Source: Geothrix sp. PMB-07 (lineage in GTDB: Bacteria; Acidobacteriota; Holophagae; Holophagales; Holophagaceae). Taken from it: a DNA stretch of 64,000 nucleotides. The notes under the pieces were generated by a model. That model ran no database searches. It had not been told where the DNA came from and saw only the letters and a program-made list of their open reading frames with translations. Shown here piece by piece: positions 46,388 through 56,112 of the stretch. Location: the NCBI RefSeq assembly GCF_030758935.1, contig NZ_CP132333.1:1116992-1180991 (forward strand), written 5' to 3'. Each line of letters starts with the position of its first letter. The first letter of the stretch is position 1. A program made the translations under genes and the position numbers.

Positions 46388-47182
46388 CTACCTGGCGAGC
46401 AGGTTCATCGGCGAGCCTCCCTGCGGGGGTTCCACCTCCAGCCGGGAGAAACGCCACTGCGCCTCCGTTCGGGTTCCTGTCACGCGGAGGAGGGCGCTGC
46501 CCTTGGGGCCGTGGATGGGCACGGCGATGTCCACCTTGGCCCCGGCGGCTCGGGAGAACAGGTGGAAGCCGTGGGGTTCTCCCTTGGCCCAGGACGTGAT
46601 GGATCCCCTGGGGGTGTCGCCCAGGGCCATGGGGGTTCCCACCAGGCTGGCGACGCGGGGATCGTTCTCGACCGCGCGCAGCAGAGACCGGCCCGTTTCG
46701 CTCGTTCCGAATGGCGGTGGGACGGGCGGCGCGGGGGGCGCCGGTGGGGCTGGAGGCGGTTCCGGCGGGGGAGGCGGCGCAGGCGGCTGGGGGACGGCCT
46801 GCCGGGCGGCCTGGAGGGTGGCCTGGGCCCAGCCCCGAACGGCCTCGTCCACGGGCTTGGCTGCGCCATTCTCCTGGTAGCTTTCCCTGAAGCGGCCATC
46901 AGCCTCCCGCGAGGCGCGGTAGACCCGTTCCGGGAGGCCTCCACCCGCCTCGATGAGGAGGGTGCCCTGGTCATCGGTTTTCAGGATCACGTGGTGGCGG
47001 CCCATCCTTTGCCACCAGCGCTTCAAGGCGGAAGAGGCGGGCAGAGGAGCCTGACTGGAGGTTGGAGCGCCTGCCTCCCGCACGCCCTGGGGTTCGGCGC
47101 GCAAGGGGAGGCTGCCGGTCAGGGCGAGGCCGAGGGCGCATGCCAGCCAAGCCTGGTGTCCGAAGCCGGTCTTAGCCTTCAT
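46388..47182 (-). CDS. exported Pro-rich protein with Coa1/Tim21-like C-terminal domain
   Basis: A 264-residue protein. Signal peptide: LACALGLALTGSLPLRA. A central Pro/Ala run (PQPPAPPPPPEPPPAPPAPP) separates two parts. The C-terminal 95 residues (SLLRAVENDPRVASLVGTPM, GHFLFSRAAG-like then KVDIAVPIHGPKGSALLRVTGTR) follow the pattern of cytochrome oxidase assembly factor Coa1-like domains. That is a family-level resemblance. GGAG precedes the ATG. It lies downstream of the membrane protein and the ECF pair on the same strand. Confidence 0.55.
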   Translation of the reverse strand: MKAKTGFGHQAWLACALGLALTGSLPLRAEPQGVREAGAPTSSQAPLPASSALKRWWQRMGRHHVILKTDDQGTLLIEAGGGLPERVYRASREADGRFRESYQENGAAKPVDEAVRGWAQATLQAARQAVPQPPAPPPPPEPPPAPPAPPAPPVPPPFGTSETGRSLLRAVENDPRVASLVGTPMALGDTPRGSITSWAKGEPHGFHLFSRAAGAKVDIAVPIHGPKGSALLRVTGTRTEAQWRFSRLEVEPPQGGSPMNLLAR

Positions 47183-47301
47183 GGGGGTCTCCTCGAAGCG
47201 GCAGGCGGGCTGCCGGAAAGGGGAACGAGCCAGCGGGGCAGGGGTTCTCCTGCCCCGCTGAGGGAGCTTGCGGTTCAGATCCAGAGGGTTCCTGCGGGCG
47301 C

Positions 47302-47889
47302 TCAGCCCTGGCTGGATTCCGCCTGGGCGGCCCGGTCTTTCACGGCCCGGCCCACCAGATAGACGCCCAGCAGCACCAGACCCGCGGGCCACCAATGCTC
47401 CAGCCAGGCCATGGAGATGTTGAAGCGGAGGTTCAGCAGGGCGAGCATGCCGACGAAGATGAGGATCAGGCCCATGGCCAGGCGGCCACCGAAGGAGACG
47501 GCGCCGAAGCCATCGGGCAGTTCCGGCGTTTCCATGCGGCTGATGGCTTCATTGAGCAGCAGGGCGCGGCGGTAGGCATCCACCAGGTTGTAGAGCCAGA
47601 AGAAGGTCATGAAGATGCCCACGGCCGGTTCCAGCAGGCCCAGGCGGTTCGACGACATCAGGCATACGAGGAGGGCGATGGTGCCCGCGTGGATGAAGCC
47701 CAGCCGCGTGTAGCCCAGGAACACCTGGCCCAGGCCGGGCATGAGGGAAAGCACGGCGGCGAGCATGGGGGACTTGTAGCGGGGATCGCGGAAATAGTCG
47801 GGCCGCGCCCCCGAAGGAAGGGGGTAGGGCGCTGGCGGCGGAACCGGGACGGATGTCACGTGGGGATCGGATTCGGGCTGGGGGGTCAT
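47302..47889 (-). CDS. hypothetical membrane protein with Pro-rich N-terminus
   Basis: A 195-residue protein. A Pro-rich cytoplasmic N-terminus ends with DYFRDPRYKSPMLA, followed by four hydrophobic helices (SLMPGLGQVFLGYTRLGFIHAGTIAL, then AVGIFMTFFWLYNLVDAYRRALL, LILIFVGMLALLNL and LVLLGVYLVGRA). The GLGQVFLGYTRLGF segment resembles TM2-type repeats. No catalytic motif. ATG 47889 with GGGAGC upstream. Probably part of the sigma-factor operon. Confidence 0.6.
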   Translation of the reverse strand: MTPQPESDPHVTSVPVPPPAPYPLPSGARPDYFRDPRYKSPMLAAVLSLMPGLGQVFLGYTRLGFIHAGTIALLVCLMSSNRLGLLEPAVGIFMTFFWLYNLVDAYRRALLLNEAISRMETPELPDGFGAVSFGGRLAMGLILIFVGMLALLNLRFNISMAWLEHWWPAGLVLLGVYLVGRAVKDRAAQAESSQG

Positions 47890-47993
47890 GGGCTGCTCCC
47901 GGTTGAAGGGGGGAATTGAGAACGGGTGGGGAAAGGAGACTTGTTGAAAAGGACTGTGAGGATGGCGCCCAAAGAGAAGAACGCAGCTGCGCC

Positions 47994-48680
47994 TCAGGGG
48001 TTCGGGGGGCCGGTTGGATTTCCCTGGGCCGGAGCGGCGGGCGGATTCCCGCGGAGCGCCTGGAACTGGGCGCGCATCCAGGCCGAGCCGCGCTGCCAAT
48101 GGGATGGACGAGGTGCGGCGGGCGATGCCGGTGCGGGGCGAAGGCCCTGCTGGACCGTCAGGGCACTGCGGCGTTCGACCTGGATCACCTGGGCTTTCAC
48201 CCGCTGGGCGGAGGCGCCCAGGGGCTGCACAAAGGCGGGAACCCGCAGGGGAATTGAAGGCGCAGGGATGGGCAGGGTGATGCCCATGAGGCCTGCGGCG
48301 GCGCCCAGGTAGGCGGCCTCCAGGGCGATGCGGGGCCGGTGCATCAGTTTCCACCAGAGGCTGCGCAGGTCCGTCCTGGCCGCAACCGGACGGTGGACCG
48401 TGGCCCGCAGCACTCGCTGGGTGAACCAGGGTCCGGGGTTCGCCTGGGCCAGGGCGGGCAGCGCCGTCTGCGCGGCGCGCAGGGCCGCGACAAGCCTCGC
48501 GCAGCCGGGGCAGCCGTCCAGGTGGGCCTGGGCCAGCTGGCTCCGGGTGGCATCCAGCGTTTCATCCACGAGGTCGCAGGCCAGCTCCTGCAGGCGTTCG
48601 CAGGACGATCCAGACGTACGGGCCAGGATGGCCCGGGTGAGATCCAAGGCGGCCTGGGGCGGGAGCAGGGAGTCGTTCAT
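47994..48680 (-). CDS. anti-sigma factor with zinc-binding motif
   Basis: A 228-residue protein. The N-terminal ZAS-type motif has SCERLQELAC and AHLDGCPGCARL (His-X3-Cys-X2-Cys), followed by one membrane helix (AAYLGAAAGLMGITLP, about 120-137). The C-terminus is Pro/Ala-rich and outside the cytoplasm. It is the second gene after the ECF sigma factor, one base between them (TGACATG), as expected for a partner that holds the sigma factor inactive. Confidence 0.85.
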   Translation of the reverse strand: MNDSLLPPQAALDLTRAILARTSGSSCERLQELACDLVDETLDATRSQLAQAHLDGCPGCARLVAALRAAQTALPALAQANPGPWFTQRVLRATVHRPVAARTDLRSLWWKLMHRPRIALEAAYLGAAAGLMGITLPIPAPSIPLRVPAFVQPLGASAQRVKAQVIQVERRSALTVQQGLRPAPASPAAPRPSHWQRGSAWMRAQFQALRGNPPAAPAQGNPTGPPNP

Positions 48681-48681
48681 G

Positions 48682-49236
48682 TCAGCCTCCCATGCCCGCG
48701 GCGCAGAGCTTCTGGGCCAATTCCAGCCGGGCGCGGTTGGAGCGGGATTTCACCGTGCCCACGGGCACTTCCAGAATGGCGGCGATCTCCTCCAGACCCA
48801 GGCCCTGGATCTCCTTGAGGAGGATGACCTCTCGGTTCAGATCCGTCAGCTCCTGGAGCGCGCGGTGGACCATCGTCTTCCGCACCGCCGCCAGGTGGGC
48901 CTCCTCGGGGTTCTGGTCGGTGGATCGCAGATCGAACAGCTCGTCGGCAGGCAGATCCCACAGAGGCGGTCGGGCCTTCCGCCGCCGCAGGTGGTCGATG
49001 CAGGCGTTGCGGGTGATGCGGATGATCCAAGGCAGGCAGCCGGATTCATCCGGCACCAGGGCCAGGTTCTGATAGATGCGCACGAAGACATCCTGGGTGA
49101 GGTCCCGGGCATCCTCGGCCTGGGCCGTGTAGTGGTAGGCCAGCCCGAAGACCCGGCCCTGGAAGGTGCGGACAAAGAACTCCCAGGCCAGCTCATCGCC
49201 ACGTCGAACCAGGGGCAGCGCTTGGGAGAGTTCCAT
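48682..49236 (-). CDS. ECF-type RNA polymerase sigma factor
   Basis: A 184-residue sigma-70 factor of the extracytoplasmic function class. Region 2: DEAWEFFVRTFQ-like start, YHYTAQAEDARDLTQDVFVRIYQN, LPWIIRITRNACIDHLRRRKAR. Region 4: LTDLNREVILLKEIQGLGLEEIAAILEVPVGTVKSRSNRAR. ATG 49236 has AAGG upstream. It is followed by its anti-sigma gene and two envelope genes. It is divergent from the UvrA-like gene. The stimulus is unknown. Confidence 0.93.
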   Translation of the reverse strand: MELSQALPLVRRGDELAWEFFVRTFQGRVFGLAYHYTAQAEDARDLTQDVFVRIYQNLALVPDESGCLPWIIRITRNACIDHLRRRKARPPLWDLPADELFDLRSTDQNPEEAHLAAVRKTMVHRALQELTDLNREVILLKEIQGLGLEEIAAILEVPVGTVKSRSNRARLELAQKLCAAGMGG

Positions 49237-49346
49237 CGATCCTTTCAGGGTTGGGGCCGGTGGCCTCATGAACAAGAACGCAGGGGGCGCGAAAAGGTTC
49301 GGTGGCGAAATCCACCGGTAGAATCCAGGAATGGAAAGGTGCCCCC

Positions 49347-52300
49347 TTGTTGGAAACGAGACCGGTTGCAGCGGGAAGTGAAGACATCGTCATCCGGGGG
49401 GCCGCCGAGCACAACCTCAAGGGCTTCGACCTGCGCATTCCGAGGCGCAGCCTCACGGTGATCACGGGGGTGTCAGGTTCGGGCAAATCCTCCCTGGCCT
49501 TCGACACCTTATTCCGGGAAGGACAGCGCCGCTTCCTGGAAACCTTGCCTGCCTTCAGCCGCCAGTTCGTGGGGGGGCTATCCCGCCCGGCCCTGCGCAG
49601 CATCGAAGGGCTGGGACCGGCGGTGGCCCTGGGGCAGCGTGTGAACCACGCCAACCTCCGCTCCACCGTGGGCACCCTCACAGAGGGCTGGGACCTCCTC
49701 CGGCTGCTCTTTGCCCGTTTGGGCAAGGCGCCGGAGGGGATCCATCCCACCCGCGGCCTGTTTTCCTTCAATGGCGAAGCGGGCGCCTGTCCCCAATGCC
49801 AGGGCCTGGGCGTGGAGGACCGCCTGGACCTGGACCTGCTGGTGGCCGATCCGGCCAAGTCCCTGCGCGAGGGGGCGCTGCGCGTCAGCACGCCCAACGG
49901 CTACCTCATGTATTCGCAAGTCACGCTGGCCGTGCTGGACGAGGTGCTGCGCGCCCACGGCGGATCCGTGGATACGCCGTGGAGAGATCTCAGCGATGAG
50001 GTGCGCCAGGTGGTGCTGCAGGGCTCTGAGCGGTTGAAGGTGCCCTATGGCAAGCACCCCTTGGAATCCCGCCTGAAATGGGCGGGCATCACCGCCAGGC
50101 CGCGGCCCGAGGGCTTCTACCGCGGGCTTGTGCCGGTGATGGAGGAGATCCTCCGCAGCAAGCGCAACGATTCGATTTTGCGCTTCGTGCGCAGCTCGCC
50201 CTGCGGCGCCTGTGGGGGAACGCGGCTGCGTCCGGAGGCCTTGGCTGTGAGCTGGCAGGGCTGGCGCATCGTGGATCTGGCGGCGATGCCGGTGAAGGCC
50301 CTCGGCCCCTGCCTGGCGGCGATCCAGGCCCCCGCCGACGAGGCGGCCATTCTGGATCCCATCCGCCAGGAGCTGCTGGAACGCTGCGAACTCATGGAGG
50401 ATCTGGGCCTGGGTTACCTCTCCCTGGATCGCCCGGCGCCCAGTCTGTCCCGTGGCGAAGCCCAACGCCTGCGCCTTCTCGGCCTGGCCCTGGGGGAACT
50501 GCGGGGCCTCCTGCTGGTGCTGGATGAGCCCTCCGCAGGCCTGCATCCCAGCGAGGTGGCCCGCCTGATCCAGGTGCTGCAGCGCCTCCGCGACCAGGGC
50601 CAGACCGTGGTGGTGGTCGAACACGAGGCGCAGATCGCCCGAGCCGCGGACTGGCTCGTGGACCTCGGCCCGGGGCCCGGAAAGGCCGGAGGGGAACTGC
50701 TCTGGAGCGGCCCGCCTGCGCAGCTCCTGGAGGCACCGGAAGGCCGTGCCGCCGCGACCCGGCGCTGGCTTCAGGGGGATGACCCGGAGCCGATCCGCCC
50801 GGCGCGGATCGACAAGGGCGGCCTGAAACTGGATGGGCTGAATCGCAACAACCTGCAGAACCTTGCCATCGAGCTGGCCTTGGGCGCTCTGAACGTTGTC
50901 AGCGGTGTGTCCGGGGCGGGCAAGTCCTCGCTGCTGGAGGAGGTGGTTCAGCGCCTTGGAGCGGGCGGCGCCATCCAGGACTCCTTCCAGCGTATCGTCC
51001 GGGTGGATGCTGAGCCCATCGGCCGCACGCCCCGTTCCAATGCGGCCACCTATACGGGCGCTTCCGACCTCCTTCGCGATCTCTTCGCAGCCACCCCTGA
51101 GGCGAAGGCGCGGGGTTTCGGCAGGGGGCACTTTTCCTTCAACACCGCCGGGGGGCGCTGCGAGGCCTGTGAAGGGGCGGGTGTTCAGGAGGTGGGGTTG
51201 CGGCACTTCGGCACCGTGGAGCTGCCTTGCGAGGCCTGCGGCGGGCGACGCTTCCACCCGGAGGTGCTGACGGTGCAGGTGCGCGGCCGCAGCATGGCCG
51301 ACCTGCTGGAGGGCAGCATCGCCGAGACCGCGGAGCTGTTCGCCGATCAGCCGAAACTCCGGCGCATCCTGAAGGCGCTGCTGGAAGTGGGCCTGGGCTA
51401 CCTGCCCCTGGGCCAGCCCGCCACCACCCTGTCTGGCGGGGAAGCTCAGCGCGTGAAGCTGGCCGCAGAACTCGCCAAGGCGGGACGCGGCGCCGCGCTG
51501 ATCGTTCTGGACGAGCCCAGCACCGGGCTGCACTCGGCGGATGTCCATGTCCTGCTGGAGAGCTGGGATCGTCTGCTGGATGCTGGCCACACCCTGCTGG
51601 TGGCGGACAATCACCGAGCGGTCTTGCGGCATGCGGACCAGGTGTTGGACCTGGGGCCTGGCAGCGGTCCCGAGGGCGGGCGGCTGGTGTGTGGGGGCAG
51701 GCCAGAGGCACTGATGGCGTGCGAGGCGTCGCTGACGGGGGCGGCCCTGCGGGCCCGGCCTTCCCAGCCAATGCCAACCCCCATGGCCTCGGAAGCGACG
51801 GCCATCGAGTTGCGGGGCGTGCGCACCCACAACCTGCAGGGCATCGAGGTGGCCATCCCCGCCCGGGGGCTGACGGTGGTGACGGGGCCTTCAGGCAGCG
51901 GGAAGTCCTCCCTGGTGTTCGACACCTTGCTGGCTGAGGCCCAGAACCGCTTTGCGGATCTGGTGTCACCCTGGGCGAGGCGCCTGCTGCCGCGCCGAGG
52001 CGGTGCGGACCTGGAGAGCGCCCACGGCCTCCAGGCCGCCATCGCCGTCCCCCAGCGGGCGGGGCGGCGCAATCCCCGTTCCACGGTGGGTTCTGTCACC
52101 GAGCTGGATGAGTTGCTGCGGCTGATCTTCTCCCGCGCGGGGGAGCGCCCCTGCCCAGTCTGCGGGGCGACCACGTTGGGCGAACGGTGCGCCTGCGGCG
52201 AAAGCCTTCCCGTGCTGTGGGCGTCGGATTTCTCACCGCATTCCGAGCGGGGCGCCTGCCCCCGTTGCAAGGGGCTGGGCTTGCTGCAGCGCTGCGATCC

Positions 52301-54284
52301 TGAGCGGCTGGTGAGTCACCCCGACCTGCCACTGGATGGGGGCGCCCTGGGGGGCACACGCTTCGGCGCCTACCTGGGCGAACCCGACGGCCAGTTCATG
52401 GCGACGCTTCGCCACGCGGCTGGCCAGGCTGGCCTCAGCGTCGAGGGGCCCTGGCGCGGGCTGGCGCCCGAAGCCCAACAGCTCGCCTTGTACGGAACCG
52501 GGGATCGGATTCATGAGGTGAGCTGGTGGTACCGCCGTGGCAAATCGGAGGGTGTGCATCACCTGAAGACCGCGTGGGCGGGCCTCCTCGACCTGGTGGA
52601 CCGCGAGTACGAGCGGACCCATGCCGAGGCCAAGGGGGCCGAGTTGGAGGTTCTTCTGGCCGATGTCCCCTGCGAAGCCTGCGACGGCGAACGCCTGAAG
52701 GAGCAAGCGCGCAGGGTCAGGTTCGGTCCGCACCGTTTGGGGCCGTGGCTGGAGCGACCGCTCCAGGAAATGCTCGATTGGTTTGCCACGGCGGAGGAAC
52801 AGGGATTGTCCGCCAGGGCGATCAAGCTCACGGAGGATCTTCGTGAAGATGTCGTGCGCAAGCTTCGGGCCCTCGCTGAAGCAGGGCTGGGCTACCTCTC
52901 CCTGCGTCGCGAGATGGCGAGCCTCTCCGGTGGCGAAGCTCAGCGCGTCCGTCTCGCCGCCTCCCTCAGCGGCGGACTGGTGGGCGTGACCTACGTGTTG
53001 GATGAACCCAGTCAGGGGCTGCATTCGCGGGATGTCCGGAGGCTCGGCGGCGTGCTCCGCGGGCTGGCGGAGGCCGGCAACGCGGTGGTGCTGGTGGAGC
53101 ATGACCGCTCCCTGATTGCAGCCGCGGACCACGTGATCGAACTGGGACCGGGCGCAGGCCCTGCGGGCGGACGCCTCGTGGCCGCAGGGCCGCCCAGGCC
53201 GATGAAGGAAGGAGCGTCCCGCGCACGAAAGGAAGGGCGCCAGGACGGGAAATTGGACACCGCTTCGGGCGGAGTTGCTGTGTTGCCTCCGCTGCCTGCG
53301 GTGGGCCTGCGTGGAGCCAGCCTTCACAACCTCCAAAGCCTCGATGTGGCCTTTCCCGTGGGGGCGCTGGTGGCTGTCAGCGGGGTCTCCGGCAGCGGGA
53401 AATCCAGCCTGGTCATGGGCGTGCTGGCCCCTTCCCTGCAGCATCACCTGGAGGGGCGCGACCCAGTGGGCTGCGAAGGCCTTGAGACACCCTTGACCTT
53501 CGAGTCGGTGCTCTGCGCCCAGCAGGGCAGCCTGGAGCTTTCCCCCCAAAGCACGGTGTCGAGCCTGGCAGGGTTCAGCGAGGCGCTGCGGAAGCGCTTC
53601 GCTGCGACGCCGCGGGCCAAGGCCCTGAAGCTGGGGGCCAAGCACTTCTCCACAGCCAGGCCCGGCGGCCGCTGCGAGGCCTGTGAGGGCCGCGGCGTGA
53701 TCACGATCGCCATGGACCTGCTCCCGGATGTCGCCCTGGGCTGTGATGTCTGCGGTGGACAGCGCTTCCAGCCGCAGGTGCTGGAGTGCCTTGTCGAGGG
53801 GAAGACCATCACCGATGTCCTGGAAGCCAGTGTGGCGGAGGCCGCTTTGTTCTTCACCGGTCTGGCCCCTCTCGCCAAGCCCATGCAGGCCCTCTGCGAC
53901 ATGGGGTTGGGCTACCTGAAGCTGGGGCAGGAGGGCTCCACCCTGTCGGAGGGTGAACGGCAGCGCCTGCGCCTGGCTACCCTGCTCGCGGAGATGGGGC
54001 CGGGACGCAGGGCCATCCTGCTGGATGAACCCACGCGCGGCCTGGGCTTCGAGGATGTGACGCGCCTGGTGGATTCGTTGCGGCAGGTCGCGGGACAGGG
54101 CCATCTCGTGGTCGCCGTGGAGCATGATCTGGTTTTCCTTCGCGCCAGCGATTGGGTCATCGATCTGGGGCCAGAAGCTGGTGCGGCCGGGGGCCGGGTG
54201 GTGGCCCAGGGGCCGCCGGAGGCGCTGACCACCCACCCCGAATCCCATACGGGACAGGCCCTGGCGGCGCCCGGGAATTCCTAG
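49347..54284 (+). CDS. UvrA-like protein, fused double length with four ATPase sites
   Basis: A 1,645-residue protein that looks like two UvrA proteins joined. Four Walker A motifs: GVSGSGKSS (about 40), GVSGAGKSS (about 520), GPSGSGKSS (about 848) and GVSGSGKSS (about 1347). Signatures: SLSRGEAQRL, TLSGGEAQRV, SLSGGEAQRV and TLSEGERQRL, each with a DEP Walker B. Zinc-type CxxC pairs are present (CPQCQG, CGACGG, CEACEG). The UvrB-binding insertion between Walker A1 and the zinc region is not seen. TTG 49347 is chosen for GGAAAGG upstream; GTG 49302 is the alternative. Class III UvrA relatives act in drug or DNA-damage tolerance. Confidence 0.85.
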   Translation: MLETRPVAAGSEDIVIRGAAEHNLKGFDLRIPRRSLTVITGVSGSGKSSLAFDTLFREGQRRFLETLPAFSRQFVGGLSRPALRSIEGLGPAVALGQRVNHANLRSTVGTLTEGWDLLRLLFARLGKAPEGIHPTRGLFSFNGEAGACPQCQGLGVEDRLDLDLLVADPAKSLREGALRVSTPNGYLMYSQVTLAVLDEVLRAHGGSVDTPWRDLSDEVRQVVLQGSERLKVPYGKHPLESRLKWAGITARPRPEGFYRGLVPVMEEILRSKRNDSILRFVRSSPCGACGGTRLRPEALAVSWQGWRIVDLAAMPVKALGPCLAAIQAPADEAAILDPIRQELLERCELMEDLGLGYLSLDRPAPSLSRGEAQRLRLLGLALGELRGLLLVLDEPSAGLHPSEVARLIQVLQRLRDQGQTVVVVEHEAQIARAADWLVDLGPGPGKAGGELLWSGPPAQLLEAPEGRAAATRRWLQGDDPEPIRPARIDKGGLKLDGLNRNNLQNLAIELALGALNVVSGVSGAGKSSLLEEVVQRLGAGGAIQDSFQRIVRVDAEPIGRTPRSNAATYTGASDLLRDLFAATPEAKARGFGRGHFSFNTAGGRCEACEGAGVQEVGLRHFGTVELPCEACGGRRFHPEVLTVQVRGRSMADLLEGSIAETAELFADQPKLRRILKALLEVGLGYLPLGQPATTLSGGEAQRVKLAAELAKAGRGAALIVLDEPSTGLHSADVHVLLESWDRLLDAGHTLLVADNHRAVLRHADQVLDLGPGSGPEGGRLVCGGRPEALMACEASLTGAALRARPSQPMPTPMASEATAIELRGVRTHNLQGIEVAIPARGLTVVTGPSGSGKSSLVFDTLLAEAQNRFADLVSPWARRLLPRRGGADLESAHGLQAAIAVPQRAGRRNPRSTVGSVTELDELLRLIFSRAGERPCPVCGATTLGERCACGESLPVLWASDFSPHSERGACPRCKGLGLLQRCDPERLVSHPDLPLDGGALGGTRFGAYLGEPDGQFMATLRHAAGQAGLSVEGPWRGLAPEAQQLALYGTGDRIHEVSWWYRRGKSEGVHHLKTAWAGLLDLVDREYERTHAEAKGAELEVLLADVPCEACDGERLKEQARRVRFGPHRLGPWLERPLQEMLDWFATAEEQGLSARAIKLTEDLREDVVRKLRALAEAGLGYLSLRREMASLSGGEAQRVRLAASLSGGLVGVTYVLDEPSQGLHSRDVRRLGGVLRGLAEAGNAVVLVEHDRSLIAAADHVIELGPGAGPAGGRLVAAGPPRPMKEGASRARKEGRQDGKLDTASGGVAVLPPLPAVGLRGASLHNLQSLDVAFPVGALVAVSGVSGSGKSSLVMGVLAPSLQHHLEGRDPVGCEGLETPLTFESVLCAQQGSLELSPQSTVSSLAGFSEALRKRFAATPRAKALKLGAKHFSTARPGGRCEACEGRGVITIAMDLLPDVALGCDVCGGQRFQPQVLECLVEGKTITDVLEASVAEAALFFTGLAPLAKPMQALCDMGLGYLKLGQEGSTLSEGERQRLRLATLLAEMGPGRRAILLDEPTRGLGFEDVTRLVDSLRQVAGQGHLVVAVEHDLVFLRASDWVIDLGPEAGAAGGRVVAQGPPEALTTHPESHTGQALAAPGNS

Positions 54285-54336
54285 GCCCTGTCAGAAGCTC
54301 CGCGCCCTATCATGGGCCCTTCCCCCGGAGCCAATC

Positions 54337-56112
54337 ATGTCCTTGAGACGCAAGATGGGAACTGCCACGTGGCTGATCGCGCTGCCGGGGCTCCCCCTGC
54401 TGGCCCAGGCCACGCCGCGCGCCTATGTGGGGGCGACCCTGGTGAATCCTGGCGCTGCCTCCATCCCCAACGCGGTGGTGGTGCTGAAGGATGGCCGCAT
54501 TCTGGCCGCCGGGCCCGCGGCCAAGGTGAAGATCCCCGCGGATGCAGAGCGGGTGGATGTCTCCGGAAAGTGGATCATGCCCGGCCTGGTGGATTCCCAC
54601 ATCCACTTCTTCCAGTCGGGGGGACTCTACACACGCCCCGATGGCCGGGATCTGCGGGCCTACCGCAGCTACGAAGAGGAACAGGCCCTCATCCGCAAGA
54701 ACCTGCCCGACACCTTCGCACGCTACCTCCGCTGCGGCATCACCGGTGCCATCGACATGGGCGGTCCCAACTGGAACTACGAGGTGCGGGCTCAGGCCAA
54801 CCAGACGGAACTGGCGCCCCATGTCTGGGTGGCCGGTCCGCTGCTCACGCCGGGGCCATTGCAGGGACGCAACGGCGGTCCGCACTTCCTCACCACGGGC
54901 AATGATCCACCGGTGATCGCGGGCACCACCGAGGAAGCCGCGCGGGCCGAGGTGCGCCGCCAGGCGGCCCTGCGTGGGGATGTCTTCAAGATGTGGGTGT
55001 CCGAGGGCCCCACCACCGCGGTGCAGAAGGCCGCCTACGACGAGGCGAAGAAACTGGGCATGCGGATGGCGGTCCATTCCACGTCGTTGGCCGGAGCCAC
55101 GGAGGCCGTGGCATCTGGTGCCAGCATCCTGGTGCACAGCGTCCTCGACCAGCCCATCCCGGACACGCTGCTGGCCGAGATGAAGCGCCGGGGCGTGATC
55201 CTCATCCCCACCCTGGTGGTGTTCCGGGGCGGGCCCCTGTTGCGGTCCCGCCGTTACGCCTTCGATCCCTGGGAGTACGAGCTGGCGAACCCCCAGGTCA
55301 TGGGCACCCTCTTTGATCTCATGCACCTGCCCCTGAAGCTCGACGAGGCCGCCACCAAGGCCATCCAGGAGGGCAAGGTCTGGGAGGCACCAACCGTGGC
55401 CCTGGACAACCTGCGCCGCCTGGTGGCCGCGGGTGTCACGGTGGCCACCGGCACGGATGCGGGCAATCCCGGCACCTTCCATGGCGCCTCCTATTACACG
55501 GAGCTGAAGCTCATGGCCCAGGCGGGCCTCTCGCCAAAAGAAATCTTGGCCTGTTCCACCCTGAACGGCGCCAAGGTGCTGGGGAGGGAAAAGGAATTCG
55601 GATCCGTGGAAGCAGGGAAGGGGGCGGATCTGCTGGTGCTGGACGCGGATCCCCTGCAGGACATGCTGAACACCCGCCGCCTCCACCTGGTGGTGAAGAG
55701 CGGGCAGGCCCACCTTCCCGCAGACATCCTGAAACCCTCCGCCGAAGAGGTGGTGCAGCGGCAGCTGAATGCCTACAACGCGCGGGATGCCGTGGCCTTC
55801 GCGGCCACCTACGCGCCAGACGTGGCCATCCGCACCTTGCCGGAAACCACGGATCTCATGAAGGGCCGCGAAACCCTGCAGGCCAAGTACGCCGAGATGT
55901 TCAAGCAGCGCCCCGATCAGGCCGTGCACATCACCAACCACGCGATCCAGGGCCCCTTCGTCATCGACCAGGAGCAGTTCGTCCACCGTTGGGATGCGAC
56001 CAAAACCGCCTTCGCGGGGACGGCCATTTATGAAGTGAAGGATGGCCTCATCCAGACCGTGTGGTTCCTAAAACCGCGGGTGGCTGAAGCGGACTTGCAC
56101 TCAAAGAAATAA
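54337..56112 (+). CDS. exported amidohydrolase with C-terminal SnoaL-like domain
   Basis: A 591-residue metal-dependent hydrolase. Signal: WLIALPGLPLLAQA. The urease-like core has MPGLVDSHIHF (His-X-His), FKMWVSEGPTT (Lys region), VHSVLDQP and ATGTDAGNPG, as in imidazolonepropionase-like amidohydrolases. Residues 470-585 add an SnoaL/NTF2 domain (QLNAYNARDAVAF, GPFVIDQEQF, AIYEVKDGLI), closely like the separate protein at 37675. The fusion is unusual. It follows the UvrA gene by 52 bases. The substrate is unknown. Confidence 0.87.
   Translation: MSLRRKMGTATWLIALPGLPLLAQATPRAYVGATLVNPGAASIPNAVVVLKDGRILAAGPAAKVKIPADAERVDVSGKWIMPGLVDSHIHFFQSGGLYTRPDGRDLRAYRSYEEEQALIRKNLPDTFARYLRCGITGAIDMGGPNWNYEVRAQANQTELAPHVWVAGPLLTPGPLQGRNGGPHFLTTGNDPPVIAGTTEEAARAEVRRQAALRGDVFKMWVSEGPTTAVQKAAYDEAKKLGMRMAVHSTSLAGATEAVASGASILVHSVLDQPIPDTLLAEMKRRGVILIPTLVVFRGGPLLRSRRYAFDPWEYELANPQVMGTLFDLMHLPLKLDEAATKAIQEGKVWEAPTVALDNLRRLVAAGVTVATGTDAGNPGTFHGASYYTELKLMAQAGLSPKEILACSTLNGAKVLGREKEFGSVEAGKGADLLVLDADPLQDMLNTRRLHLVVKSGQAHLPADILKPSAEEVVQRQLNAYNARDAVAFAATYAPDVAIRTLPETTDLMKGRETLQAKYAEMFKQRPDQAVHITNHAIQGPFVIDQEQFVHRWDATKTAFAGTAIYEVKDGLIQTVWFLKPRVAEADLHSKK

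Noticed and set aside
49578-51830. 750-codon minus-strand frame inside the UvrA-like gene
   Set aside because: Composition-driven shadow; the opposite strand has four ATPase motifs.
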